Shown: one piece after another, positions 1 to 8,315 of the stretch
How positions within the stretch are numbered: position 1 is the first letter of the stretch
How the letters are laid out: each line of letters starts with the position of its first letter
From: Cyanosarcina radialis HA8281-LM2
GTDB lineage: Bacteria; Cyanobacteriota; Cyanobacteriia; Cyanobacteriales; CCAP-1448
Length of the DNA: 64,000 nucleotides
NCBI GenBank assembly: GCA_019359615.1
Contig: JAHHHA010000030.1
Span: 17,033-81,032 of the forward strand
Direction: 5' to 3'
Program-made: the position numbers and the translations under genes
The notes under the pieces: generated by a model
Database searches by the model: none
What the model was told of the DNA's origin: nothing
Seen by the model: only the letters and a program-made list of their open reading frames with translations

Positions 1-2
1 GA

Positions 3-887
3 CCTAACATAGTTTATCGTTGGGGACCGACGATGAATAATAGCGGTCAATACACCGATCTGACTACTCCTGCTAGTTGGCAAGACAAGCCCTTAGTTGA
101 TTCAATAGTTAACACTGTGCCCAGCACTACCCCCTCTTGTCCCAGCGGTTGGACGCTCAATCCTCCTAGCGGTAGCGTTACGGGTTTTTATGCTTGCGTA
201 GACTCCACTGGTAAAATTGCCAGTCTTGATTTGCGCGGTACGCAGAGCGATACTTACGGCACTTCTCTATCACCTTACGAAGTCAGTTCCAAAGCTTTTG
301 CCAGACCGGAACTCCTCGTCGTCGCTAACTCCTCGAATCCTCCATTCACTACCGACACTGGTACGACAACGATCGATAAGCCATCGACTGCCTACTTTGA
401 AATTTTAGGTGGGGATATCACCTGTGGTGCAGGAGGACCGACAATTGAGACGACAACCACCATTAACATCACTCCTCCAGGAGGAAGTAGCACGACTATG
501 ACAATGCCTACTTCTCCTCAATCTTTAACCATGCCATCTCTGGCAGCAGGAACCAAAGTAACAGTTACAGGAGTTTCATTGCCTAACGGTGGTTCTAGTA
601 ATAGCTGTTCTGGCTTTTCTGGTTACACTTTTAACTCTCAAACCAACGACGGCGGACAAGTATTAACGCTTCGCAATGGCGATACGGTACCCTTGTTTAC
701 GCCCTTTGGCGGTCAGCGCCCGATCGATGCTTTTCTGACTCAATATATAGATTCAACTGGCAAAGTTAAAATAGCTGATAACCAGGTAATCTATCTTTTT
801 GAAGTCGGGGTAACAGATACCAGCGAAAAGGCCTACGATATGCAAGACATCGTGGTGCTAGCTACTATTTCACCAACTGGTAATTGA
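3..887 (+). CDS. C-terminal part of a pilin-like secreted protein (5' end outside window)
   Basis: The reading frame is open to the first base of the window. The residues before the ATG at 33 (PNIVYRWGPT) join naturally to what follows, so this is the tail of a longer protein. It is rich in Ser, Thr, Gly and Pro with few charged residues and several cysteines, as in exported pilin-like or surface proteins. The motif YRWGP followed by a Cys-containing loop, and the ending DIVVLATISPTGN, remind me of cyanobacterial hormogonium-polysaccharide pseudopilins (HpsB/HpsC type). That is recollection rather than a verified match. The hydrophobic prepilin N-terminus that would settle the family lies outside the window. 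Confidence 0.5.
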   Translation, partial: PNIVYRWGPTMNNSGQYTDLTTPASWQDKPLVDSIVNTVPSTTPSCPSGWTLNPPSGSVTGFYACVDSTGKIASLDLRGTQSDTYGTSLSPYEVSSKAFARPELLVVANSSNPPFTTDTGTTTIDKPSTAYFEILGGDITCGAGGPTIETTTTINITPPGGSSTTMTMPTSPQSLTMPSLAAGTKVTVTGVSLPNGGSSNSCSGFSGYTFNSQTNDGGQVLTLRNGDTVPLFTPFGGQRPIDAFLTQYIDSTGKVKIADNQVIYLFEVGVTDTSEKAYDMQDIVVLATISPTGN

Positions 888-1008
888 AGCCATAACTGCT
901 AGGGGGTCAAAACTCCTGCTAATAATAGCAAAAGGCGATCGCTCTCTATCTATCTTTGTCGGGTAGAATAGATGGCGATCGCTCATAACAGCAACAACGA
1001 AAGACAAA

Positions 1009-1206
1009 ATGAACGTACAAGAGCAAGCGATCGCTAAAATTCGTCAACTGCCAGAACCACTCTTGCAGGAGGTGGATGATTTTATCGATTTCCTGTTGAT
1101 GAAGAACTATCTAGAAGGGAGAGAAATTGTTGAGTCAGATTTTTCTGATTATCTGAAAAACTTGGAGGATTATGAGGAAAGTTTAGCGCGGGGAGAAATC
1201 AAGTAG
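1009..1206 (+). CDS. DUF2281-type antitoxin, orphan
   Basis: A 65-residue acidic protein whose start (QEQAIAKIRQLPEPLLQEVDDFIDFL) is the typical amphipathic beginning of DUF2281 proteins, usually encoded directly upstream of a VapC/PIN toxin and acting as its antitoxin. No PIN gene follows on the same strand. The next sequence is the 3' end of a broken, convergent vapC only 12 bp away. It is therefore probably an orphan antitoxin left after loss of its partner. The start is the only ATG near the N-terminus. Confidence 0.7.
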   Translation: MNVQEQAIAKIRQLPEPLLQEVDDFIDFLLMKNYLEGREIVESDFSDYLKNLEDYEESLARGEIK

Positions 1207-1218
1207 TAACGATCGCCT

Positions 1219-1629
1219 TTACCATTTTTGGATAGATAGACCGACAATATCATCAAAGGATTTATCTCGTGTTACCAATATCAAGTTATGTTGCATAGCT
1301 GTTGCTGCTATCCAAATGTCATTTTCAGGAATGCGGATTTTTCTTGCCTGCAAATATCTTTTGATATCAAGATAGTAAAAAGCTGTTTCTCGATCGCAAT
1401 CCAATACAGATATAAAGTCTGGCGTTATAAATTACTGAATAACTGCTCTATTATCTTCAATATTATTGGTATCAGAAATACCATAATAAAGTTCTCCCAC
1501 GACAATAGCTGATGTAAAAAGGAAGAAATCTTCATTATTTAGGGTATTGTTTATTCTTCCAAAATCCATTCCTTTTAAAAGACCAATCAAGATTATAGGT
1601 TCTAGTAGATAGCAGTTATTAATTATCAA
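1219..1629 (-). pseudogene. vapC-like PIN-domain toxin broken by a nonsense codon
   Basis: Two pieces of a PIN-domain RNase lie in the same frame (1629-1432 and 1431-1219), separated only by a TAA at 1434-1432. Read through, they form about 136 residues, the normal VapC length. The protein runs from YLLEPIILIGLLKG through SAIVVGELYYGI and DCDRETA to NDIWIAATA and VTRDKSF. The conserved Glu and the later Asp residues are present. The first catalytic motif, normally LLDTNILI, reads LLEPIILI, so the first Asp and the Asn are lost as well. A single C-to-T change of CAA (Gln) would create the stop. The likely start is a TTG overlapping the end of the upstream antitoxin. Confidence 0.8.
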
Positions 1630-1828
1630 TCTGCCTGCATTCTTCTACTGCACGCTCCATCTTTTCTAAATCATCTTCTTTAATTCTGCCGACAAACTGC
1701 TGCAATTTTTCACGTAATTTTTCCGGAGATACACCTACGGGTTTTTTAAGCAACTTCAATACTTCTTGCTTTTGCTCAGGAGTCAAGTTTTCAAGCTGTT
1801 CTTTTAAAAGTGGGGAGATACTAGACAT
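1619..1828 (-). CDS. Antitoxin-like protein upstream of the broken vapC
   Basis: A 69-residue Lys/Glu-rich helical protein, starting at an ATG, that overlaps the start of the vapC pseudogene by 11 bp. This is the usual translational coupling of a type II antitoxin-toxin pair. The protein has the short N-terminal LTPEQKQEVLKLL segment seen in small cyanobacterial antitoxins, but I recognise no named DNA-binding fold. Because the toxin carries a stop codon and a damaged active site, this gene is probably a surviving antitoxin without a target. Function is inferred from position and size. Confidence 0.6.
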   Translation of the reverse strand: MSSISPLLKEQLENLTPEQKQEVLKLLKKPVGVSPEKLREKLQQFVGRIKEDDLEKMERAVEECRQIDN

Positions 1829-1936
1829 AGGATTTTACGACCGTAAAGTACCATACGTCTAATTCTATATCAAAAACAGTAAGTCAGTAGGAGAGTATTT
1901 ATAAAGACAATCTCTTCGGTTATAAGCAATAGGTGG

Positions 1937-2995
1937 CTAATATTGATTTATCTGTCTTCGCAATTCTTCTAGTTCGGCATCTACAGGTGTAACCGATTGA
2001 AAACTAGTGGTTGGGTTAACTGCTGGTATTGGTGTAAGACCAAGCATTTGTGCTTTCATGGCGGCTAACTCATCATCAATACCGCTGCCAGATTCCAGCA
2101 TCTTAAATTGACTCTCTAAGTCTGCTCCTGCTAATTCTGCGGCTGACTGAGACTTTGCTTCCATCATCCGCACTTTTTCTTCCATCCGTTCAAAGGCTCC
2201 CATGGCACTACTGGTACCTAAGTTGCCAATAGTATTTTGCAAGTGGCTATTAGCTTTAATACTAGCTATTAATCTTTTGAGGCGAGCCTTGAATGCTTTG
2301 GCTTCAGAAATTTTGCTATCAAAAGCTACTAGATTTTGCTTGAAGGTATCTAATTTAGTTTTTTGCTGCTCGATGTGAGCTTTAAGCAATTCAGCATTTT
2401 TTTGATGTTTTTCCTTCTGTAAAAGTGCTTCGCGAGCAAGGTAATCATCGCCTTTTTTCACGGCTAATTGAGTGCGATTATGCCATTTGTTGACATCAGT
2501 TTCAGCTTGTTCGTACTGTTGCTGGAAGCGTTTTTGAGTAGCCATGACTGGAATTACAGCCTGACGGGATTTTACTAAGTCTTCTTGCATATCCTCAATA
2601 GCAAGATCTAGGAGCTTTTCTGGATCGATTCCTTGTTCCAAAAGTCGGTTTAAGCCAGCGATCCCTAATCCAGCTACTGCTCCAGCCGCCGCCATAGGAG
2701 CCATACCCATACCAAATGCAGTTCCCCCTACAGCTATTCCCACACCGCCAACAGCAGCAGAAACACCTGCACCAGCAGCAGCCCCAGCTACTGCGATACC
2801 GACAGAAGAAGAATCTCCTTCTACCAGAATTTTGATAGCCTCGTATAGTGCAGCACCAGTTAAAGCGCCAATAGCTGCTACAGGAACAGCGCCAAGCCCA
2901 AAACCTGTACCTCCTGCAAGAATTCCGGCCTTGCCAACTGAGACACCAGCAGCAGTACCAATACCTACTAAAGCAGCCCCTTCTTCTAGTCCCAT
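1937..2995 (-). CDS. PspA/IM30-like coiled-coil protein with duplicated Gly-rich N-terminal domain
   Basis: A 352-residue protein in two parts. Residues 1-118 are almost entirely Gly, Ala, Val and Ile and consist of two related units of about 62 residues. GGTGFGLGAVPVAAIGALTG at 28-47 matches GGTAFGMGMAPMAAAGAVAG at 90-109. This resembles glycine-zipper membrane segments. Residues about 123-310 are a long helical coiled coil (LLDLAIEDMQEDLVKSRQAV, then EKVRMMEAKSQSAAEL) characteristic of the PspA/Vipp1 (IM30) family, which binds and repairs membranes. Ordinary PspA/Vipp1 has only a short amphipathic helix in front of this core. A membrane-stress role anchored by the Gly-rich domain is an inference. 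The gene stands alone. Confidence 0.75.
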   Translation of the reverse strand: MGLEEGAALVGIGTAAGVSVGKAGILAGGTGFGLGAVPVAAIGALTGAALYEAIKILVEGDSSSVGIAVAGAAAGAGVSAAVGGVGIAVGGTAFGMGMAPMAAAGAVAGLGIAGLNRLLEQGIDPEKLLDLAIEDMQEDLVKSRQAVIPVMATQKRFQQQYEQAETDVNKWHNRTQLAVKKGDDYLAREALLQKEKHQKNAELLKAHIEQQKTKLDTFKQNLVAFDSKISEAKAFKARLKRLIASIKANSHLQNTIGNLGTSSAMGAFERMEEKVRMMEAKSQSAAELAGADLESQFKMLESGSGIDDELAAMKAQMLGLTPIPAVNPTTSFQSVTPVDAELEELRRQINQY

Positions 2996-3222
2996 TTTTG
3001 CTTGTTAACTATAACTACAGGAATATGCACAGCTATCAGCATAAAACTTAGTTCAACGTCGTGGCTTCGTGATAATTACGGAATTTTGTTACCAAATACC
3101 ACCAGATCTTCTAGTCTTGCCCTGTTCGGATCGATCGACTTTTTAAATTGACAAAAGCTGGGCTGCGATCGCCAGCCCAAAATTATGAAAGAGGTTGATA
3201 ATTTCTTCTGACGAATTCAAAG

Positions 3223-3257
3223 CCTCTCCCCTCGCAGGGGAGAGGTTTGGAGAGGAA
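3223..3257. repeat. Dispersed GGGGAGAGG-type palindrome
   Basis: Inverted repeat of the CCTCTCCCC...GGGGAGAGG type just 3' of ribBA. Relatives occur at 8129-8275, 11210-11273 and inside ureC at 58410-58457. It is a REP-like element dispersed in this genome. It could also act as a 3' hairpin for the ribBA transcript. Confidence 0.7.
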
Positions 3258-3262
3258 TTTTC

Positions 3263-4948
3263 CTAAACCGACTTGCTGAAACGGTAGATTTTTTGAGTTT
3301 CCAGCCGATCGCATACCGAGGAAGGTAGCGTCTCTAAAGAGAAGGTTTCTCGATCGAGCTTCATCTGCAACCCAGAAAACGGATCGCAACCAGGAGAAAT
3401 CAAAAATTCCAAGTGTTTGAGTTGGGGCAATTGGGCTGTAGCATCGAGAATTTTAGCGATCGCTTGCAGGTAAGGATGATCTTGGTGCTGATACCAATCA
3501 GGTGTCGCTACGTGCGGTTGATCGAAGCCCAAATGAACTGTGAGAGTGGGAGTATTAAATAAAGCGATCGCTAACGGTCTAGCTTCTTCTTGCAACAATA
3601 GATGGTTGCTAGCAGCTATGTGCCTGAGTTTCTCTAGATGTTCGTAGCGTTGCTGAACCGAACTCGGTTCGTTATCCCATTGCACCGCCAGGGTAATGAG
3701 ATATGTTTGCAGCAACATATGACCCAGCTTTTGCGCCTTAGTCGCCAGGTAGGTAGAGTTATAGTCAGTGGCTTCAATAATTAGCGGTACTCGATCGACC
3801 ACCTCTAAGTTATAACCTTTCAACCCAGCGATTTTGCGGGGATTGTTGGTAATCAAACGAATTTGTCTCACGCCCAAATCGCTCAGAATTTGCGCCCCCA
3901 CGCCATAATTGCGCAAGTCGGCCGGAAACCCCAGGCGCTCGTTAGCCTCGACCGTATCCAAGCCCATATCTTGCAACGAGTAAGCTTTTAACTTGTTGAT
4001 CAAACCAATACCTCGACCCTCTTGCCGCAAGTAAACTACTACTCCCTCTCCGGCATTGTCGATCGTTTTGAGGGCAGCTTGCAGTTGCATCCGACAGTCG
4101 CACCGCAACGAGCCGAGAGCGTCCCCGGTCAAACATTCCGAGTGCATCCGCACCAACACGGGTCGATTGGGAAAGTTAGCCGGATCTCCTTTAACAATGG
4201 CGACGTGATCGGATTTATCTAAAGTGTTGTGGTAGGCGTAAATTTGAAATTCACCAAACTGAGTCGGCAAACTAGCGATCGTCTCCCGGCGCACGAACCG
4301 TTCGTTTTGCAAGCGGTAACTAATCAAGTCGGCAATGCTGATAATTTTCAGGTTGTGAGTTTGGGAATACTCGATCAACTCTGGCAACCTAGCCATCGAG
4401 CCATCGGAATTTTGGATTTCGCAGACGACTCCTGCTGGATAAAGTCCTGCTAGTTCTGCCAAATCTACCGCCGCTTCTGTATGACCCGCTCTTTTCAACA
4501 CTCCCCCCTCTCTGGCTCTCAAGGGAAAGATGTGTCCCGGTCGTCTGAGGTCGTGAGGCTTGGTAGTGGGGTTGATAGCTACTTGAATCGTCCGCGCTCG
4601 ATCTTCCGCCGAAATTCCAGTCCCGACACCCAGATGGGTTCCCGCATCGATGCTGACAGTAAAGGCAGTTTGGTTGTTGTCGGTGTTATTAGTCACCATT
4701 AGAGGCAAGTCTAGCTCGTCGAGGCGATCGCCTGTCATCGCCAAACAGATCAACCCACGGGCGTAGACCGCCATGAAATTAATCAAATCTGGCGTGGCAA
4801 ATTGGGCCGCACAAATCAAGTCGCCTTCGTTTTCTCGGTTCTCGTCATCGACCACGACGATCGTGCGACCAGCTTTTAGATCGGCTAGAGCCTCATCAAT
4901 TGAGTCAAATTTAAATGAGGGCGTTAAAGTGTATGAATTTGATTCCAC
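3263..4948 (-). CDS. ribBA: Bifunctional 3,4-dihydroxy-2-butanone 4-phosphate synthase / GTP cyclohydrolase II
   Basis: Catalyses both entry reactions of riboflavin synthesis: formation of dihydroxybutanone phosphate from ribulose 5-phosphate and opening of GTP. The RibB half carries [12 protein letters not shown] and [13 protein letters not shown]. The RibA half carries [18 protein letters not shown] (Zn-binding cysteines) and [12 protein letters not shown]-terminal extension of about 130 residues follows, as in other cyanobacterial RibBA proteins. The frame is open upstream to a TTG at 5080, but that stretch is built of palindromic repeat sequence. I chose the GTG at 4948 because it gives 561 residues and about 12 residues before [11 protein letters not shown], close to the family. 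Neither start has a good Shine-Dalgarno sequence. Confidence 0.93.
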   Translation of the reverse strand: MESNSYTLTPSFKFDSIDEALADLKAGRTIVVVDDENRENEGDLICAAQFATPDLINFMAVYARGLICLAMTGDRLDELDLPLMVTNNTDNNQTAFTVSIDAGTHLGVGTGISAEDRARTIQVAINPTTKPHDLRRPGHIFPLRAREGGVLKRAGHTEAAVDLAELAGLYPAGVVCEIQNSDGSMARLPELIEYSQTHNLKIISIADLISYRLQNERFVRRETIASLPTQFGEFQIYAYHNTLDKSDHVAIVKGDPANFPNRPVLVRMHSECLTGDALGSLRCDCRMQLQAALKTIDNAGEGVVVYLRQEGRGIGLINKLKAYSLQDMGLDTVEANERLGFPADLRNYGVGAQILSDLGVRQIRLITNNPRKIAGLKGYNLEVVDRVPLIIEATDYNSTYLATKAQKLGHMLLQTYLITLAVQWDNEPSSVQQRYEHLEKLRHIAASNHLLLQEEARPLAIALFNTPTLTVHLGFDQPHVATPDWYQHQDHPYLQAIAKILDATAQLPQLKHLEFLISPGCDPFSGLQMKLDRETFSLETLPSSVCDRLETQKIYRFSKSV

Positions 4949-5004
4949 AGGCTGAGTTGAGAGTGGCGAACGATGATGTACAACAATATAGGAGTTCAGG
5001 TCTA

Positions 5005-5026
5005 GAGACGTTGCAGGCAACGTCTC
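5005..5026. repeat. GAGACGTTGC palindrome upstream of ribBA
   Basis: Perfect 10-bp inverted repeat (GAGACGTTGC / GCAACGTCTC, 2-nt spacer) flanked by direct copies of AGGAGTTCAGG. The same palindrome occurs inside lnt near 55715. It lies in the leader of ribBA, in frame with the open reading frame that extends past the likely start. Confidence 0.75.
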
Positions 5027-5120
5027 ATGCAGGAGTTCAGGACTATCTACTCCTCGCAAGGTGCGCCCGTAGAAGTTCAAAATCGCGATCGAACTCTTTC
5101 TTCAATAATATCTCGCGCTC

Positions 5121-5774
5121 ATGCCCGATTGTATTTACCTCCATGGGTTCGCTTCTAGCCCCCACTCAGCTAAGGCTCAGTATCTACGCGATCGCTTTGC
5201 CAGCCTGGAAGTTCCTTTAAAAATTCCCGATCTCAATCGGGGCGATTTCACCCATCTGACAATAACGCGGCAAATCGAGCAAGTAGCCGCCCAATTCCCT
5301 CCAGATAACGCGCCTGTAATTCTCATTGGCTCTAGTTTAGGGGGTCTAACAGCCGCCTTACTAGCAGAACAATACCCCCAAGTGCAGCAGTTAATCTTGT
5401 TAGCTCCCGCCTTTGACTTTCTCTCTCATTGGTTGCCTAAATTAGGGGAAGCCCAACTGCAACGCTGGCAAACCGAAAAATACTTATCGGTGTATCACTA
5501 TGGAGAAAAGCGATCGCTCCCTTTAAGTTACGATTTTGTTCTTGATGCTGCCCAGTATCGAGCGGTTCCTTTCCAGCGGCAAGTCCCCACCCCGATTTTC
5601 CACGGACGCAACGATGAAGTCATCCCGATTGCCAGCAGCCGAGATTTTTCCCGTCAGCGCCCTTGGGTAAAGCTTATTGAATTCGATAGCGACCACGCGC
5701 TGGGCAACGTCATGGATGAAATTTGGACAGCGATACAACGTTCGATCTCAAATTCGATCGAACAATCCGAATAA
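5121..5774 (+). CDS. YqiA/YcfP-type alpha/beta-hydrolase (esterase)
   Basis: A 217-residue alpha/beta hydrolase starting MPDCIYLHGFASSPHSAKA, typical of the YqiA/YcfP (UPF0227) esterase family. The nucleophile elbow GSSLGG places the catalytic Ser at residue 72. GRNDEVIP supplies the Asp at about 165 and DSDHALG the His at about 192, so the triad is complete. There is no signal peptide, so it should be cytoplasmic. The physiological substrate is unknown; family members hydrolyse short acyl esters or thioesters. It is divergent from ribBA and appears monocistronic. Confidence 0.85.
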   Translation: MPDCIYLHGFASSPHSAKAQYLRDRFASLEVPLKIPDLNRGDFTHLTITRQIEQVAAQFPPDNAPVILIGSSLGGLTAALLAEQYPQVQQLILLAPAFDFLSHWLPKLGEAQLQRWQTEKYLSVYHYGEKRSLPLSYDFVLDAAQYRAVPFQRQVPTPIFHGRNDEVIPIASSRDFSRQRPWVKLIEFDSDHALGNVMDEIWTAIQRSISNSIEQSE

Positions 5775-5866
5775 CCAGTAGTGCGTAAGTTTTGCGAACG
5801 ACCTGACAGTAAGCGGAGCGTCCTCGTTAGCGCTAAGTCGATCGCCACATTATTGCGTTTCTACAT

Positions 5867-6385
5867 TTAACGCAAATACCGGCCAGCCATCTGCATGGCA
5901 TCAGCCACATCGACATCGCCATCGTTGTCAGCATCTAAGAAGGTATTGAGGACAGGATTACCTCCTCGATCCCCTTGAACTGAATTGCCACCTTGCAACA
6001 TATTCAAGACTAAGGGTACTAACGTTGGCAGCATTCCTTGAACCATATTGGGGTCTAAACCCGTCCGTTGAGCAATAGCTTGGACGATTCCTTGAACTTG
6101 ATTAGAAGAAAACAGGGCATTGACCGCTTGAGGATTGCTACCCATGCCAGCAAACTGATTCACTAAAGATTGCACCTGGTCGCCACCACCATTGTCGCGT
6201 TGGTTTTGCAACGAAGAACGCACTTGGTTGCCCACGATCGATAAAGCCGAGTTTACCATCGCTGGATCGATGCCATTGTTACCGCTTAGCTGTTGCACGG
6301 TATTGAGCAAACCAGATAGTTGGTCTGGGTTGGCTTGCTGTCCTGGATCGTTAACTGCATTTAAAAGTTGGTCGAAAAGTCCCAT
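5867..6385 (-). CDS. DUF937 (YidB-like) protein with a calcium-loop-like tail
   Basis: A 172-residue protein beginning MGLFDQLLNAVNDPGQQANP, as in the DUF937/YidB-like family of bacterial proteins of unknown function. It is Gln/Asn-rich, with repeated LLNTVQQLSG and GMLPTLVPLVLNMLQGG helices. The C-terminus carries DADNDGDVDVADAMQMA, which matches a dockerin or EF-hand type calcium-binding loop. The ATG at 6385 has a strong Shine-Dalgarno sequence (AGGAGG) about 9 nt upstream. No partner gene is evident. The next sequence upstream is a relic on the other strand. Confidence 0.8.
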   Translation of the reverse strand: MGLFDQLLNAVNDPGQQANPDQLSGLLNTVQQLSGNNGIDPAMVNSALSIVGNQVRSSLQNQRDNGGGDQVQSLVNQFAGMGSNPQAVNALFSSNQVQGIVQAIAQRTGLDPNMVQGMLPTLVPLVLNMLQGGNSVQGDRGGNPVLNTFLDADNDGDVDVADAMQMAGRYLR

Positions 6386-6396
6386 AAATTTTCCCT

Positions 6397-6619
6397 CCTT
6401 GTCGAGCTAGAAACTGCCGAGCGACTTGGGATTGAAGTCAAGCAAGTTACCCGTCAGCGACTGGCGGTTGCCATTAAAACTACAGGTAAGAATGAAGCCT
6501 TAACCGACCGCCCAGTACAATTAAAAGCTCCTGTAGATGGCACTTTAGTAAAATTATTAGTTCAACCAGGAGAAAAAGTCAAACTCGGTCAACCTCTTCT
6601 CATCTTCGCGATTCGGTAA
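6397..6619 (+). pseudogene. Relic of an RND-efflux membrane-fusion (HlyD-like) adaptor
   Basis: The translated stretch ERLGIEVKQVTRQRLAVAIK, followed by KAPVDGTLVKLLVQPGEKVKLGQPLLI, is the N-terminal barrel and lipoyl-like hairpin region of CusB/HlyD-type periplasmic adaptors. Only about 75 residues remain. The signal peptide in front, and the alpha-hairpin and membrane-proximal domains behind, are missing, and the frame stops soon after GQPLLIF where family members continue into SPEL-like sequence. No efflux pump gene is nearby. I interpret it as a decayed fragment rather than a functional small protein. Confidence 0.6.
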
Positions 6620-6782
6620 GTTAGAATTTACTCGGTTAAAAAGCGATCGCTCATTAGATCTCTCCAAAAATTAAACTCAAGGGCAGGCAAGATCGGTACT
6701 TCACGACAATTGTTGGAGATGTCTATTGCGAATTGCGAATCGACAATTGACAATTGTTGTAGTGGTGGAGAAGAGGAAAATC

Positions 6783-8111
6783 GTGAGTCAAACTTGGACG
6801 GCAGAACAAATCTTAGCACTCGCTCCCGATGCCTCTTCCGCCAAAAATGGCAAAGGCTTGGCCGCCAAACAGAAATGGAACAACATCGGTCGAAGAGAGC
6901 GGATATTGTGGGGAGAATGCCAGGGGAGCGGCGCAAATCCCTACCGCACCCAAATCGATCTGGGCGAACCCGCTTTCAAGTGTTCTTGTCCCAGTCGCAA
7001 GTTTCCCTGCAAGCACGGACTGGGGCTATTTTTGCTGTTTGCTAACGAAATCGGATTGTTTGTAGAAGTAGACGCACCCGATTGGGTACAAGCTTGGCTG
7101 AATTCTCGCCAACAGCGGCAGGAGAAAAAACAGCAGAAGGCACAAACGCCAGTCGATCTGGCCGCCCAAGCCAAACGCCGAGCCGCACGAGAAACGAAAG
7201 TGACGGCAGGGGTAGAGGAATTGCAAAGATGGTTGGGAGATTTAGTCCGTCAAGGGTTAGCGATCGCCCAAGATCGAGATTACAGTTTTTGGGAACAGCC
7301 AGCAGCGCGGATGGTAGACGCTCAAGCGCCGGGATTGGCCAGGTATCTGCGAGAGATGGCTGGCATTGCCCATTCCGGCCCCGGTTGGACGGAGCGATTG
7401 CTTCAGAAGTCATCGCAACTACATTTGTTGCTATCGGCATATCAGCAGATCGATCGATTGCCCAAACCCTTACAAGCAGATATTCACACCCAAATCGGTT
7501 GGAGCGTCAGCGAGGAAGAACTCCTAGCTCAGGCAGCGACACAAGAGGTAAAAGCGATCGCGGATGATTGGGCGGTACTGGGACAGCGAGATGAAGTCGA
7601 GGACAAGCTGCGGATTCGGCGAGTTTGGTTGCGGGGAGAGCGATCGCACCAAAGATCTTTGATGCTGTTGTTCGCTCATGGAACCCAGCCATTTACAACT
7701 GTGGTGTTACCTGGAACCGTGATGACTGCCACGCTGGTATTTTACGAAAGCGCCCATCCCTTACGGGCAATAATTCGGGAACGGACAGCAGAAACTAGAG
7801 TAATTGCCCAAACCGATGGCTTTGAGTCAATTCTAGCCAACCTCGTTATTTATACGACCGCACTCAGCCAAATGCCTTGGATAGAAAGGTATCCGATGGG
7901 GTTACAAGCAGTTATACCCCAACAGCAGGAAGATAGATGGATATTGCGAGAGTCCGACGGGCAATATCTTCCCGTGGCGCGATCGTTCGATCGAATGTGG
8001 GAGGTGTGCGCCTGGGCTGGAGGAGGTGCGATCGGAGTATTTGGCGAATGGAACGGCAGAGAACTTTATCCCTGTAGCATCTGGGTCGAAGAGCGATTAA
8101 TAGTTTTGTGA
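6783..8111 (+). CDS. SWIM zinc-finger protein (YehQ-like)
   Basis: A 442-residue protein starting at GTG 6783 behind a purine-rich stretch. The earlier in-frame ATG at 6726 lies in AT-rich repeat sequence and is not family-like. The SWIM motif CSCPSRKFPCKH (Cys67, Cys69, Cys76, His78) binds zinc and usually mediates protein or nucleic-acid contacts. Downstream come a Lys/Gln-rich linker and a large helical region. It is the first gene of a same-strand set with a DUF5691 protein and a MoxR-type AAA+ ATPase. SWIM proteins recur next to such ATPases, as in the E. coli yehLMPQ cluster. The cellular role is unknown. Confidence 0.85.
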   Translation: MSQTWTAEQILALAPDASSAKNGKGLAAKQKWNNIGRRERILWGECQGSGANPYRTQIDLGEPAFKCSCPSRKFPCKHGLGLFLLFANEIGLFVEVDAPDWVQAWLNSRQQRQEKKQQKAQTPVDLAAQAKRRAARETKVTAGVEELQRWLGDLVRQGLAIAQDRDYSFWEQPAARMVDAQAPGLARYLREMAGIAHSGPGWTERLLQKSSQLHLLLSAYQQIDRLPKPLQADIHTQIGWSVSEEELLAQAATQEVKAIADDWAVLGQRDEVEDKLRIRRVWLRGERSHQRSLMLLFAHGTQPFTTVVLPGTVMTATLVFYESAHPLRAIIRERTAETRVIAQTDGFESILANLVIYTTALSQMPWIERYPMGLQAVIPQQQEDRWILRESDGQYLPVARSFDRMWEVCAWAGGGAIGVFGEWNGRELYPCSIWVEERLIVL

Positions 8112-8128
8112 ATCCGACTGCACCATGG

Positions 8129-8275
8129 TTGCCCTCACCCCAGCCCTCTCCCACGGGAGAGGGAGTAAGAGGGACTAAAAGGGGGCAAGAAAAAGTAAGC
8201 GGGAGTAAGAGGAATAAAGGGAGCCGGAATCAAAGTCCCTCTCCTGCGGGAGAGGGATTTAGGGTGAGGGTATAC
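8129..8275. repeat. Fold-back pair of GGGAGAGGG repeats
   Basis: Two copies of the dispersed CCCTCACCC...CCCTCTCCC palindrome in opposite orientation fill the gap between the SWIM and DUF5691 genes. In the transcript they could form a long hairpin that reduces read-through or fixes an mRNA processing point. Relatives are at 3223, 11210 and 58410. Confidence 0.75.
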
Positions 8276-8315
8276 TCGGACTATGCTAACCAGATTTAGG
8301 ATCGGGGGACTTCAG

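Noticed and set aside
7082..7567. 161-codon plus-strand frame within the SWIM gene
   Set aside because: Fully inside a well-supported coding region in another frame, with Arg/Ser-rich composition and no family features.
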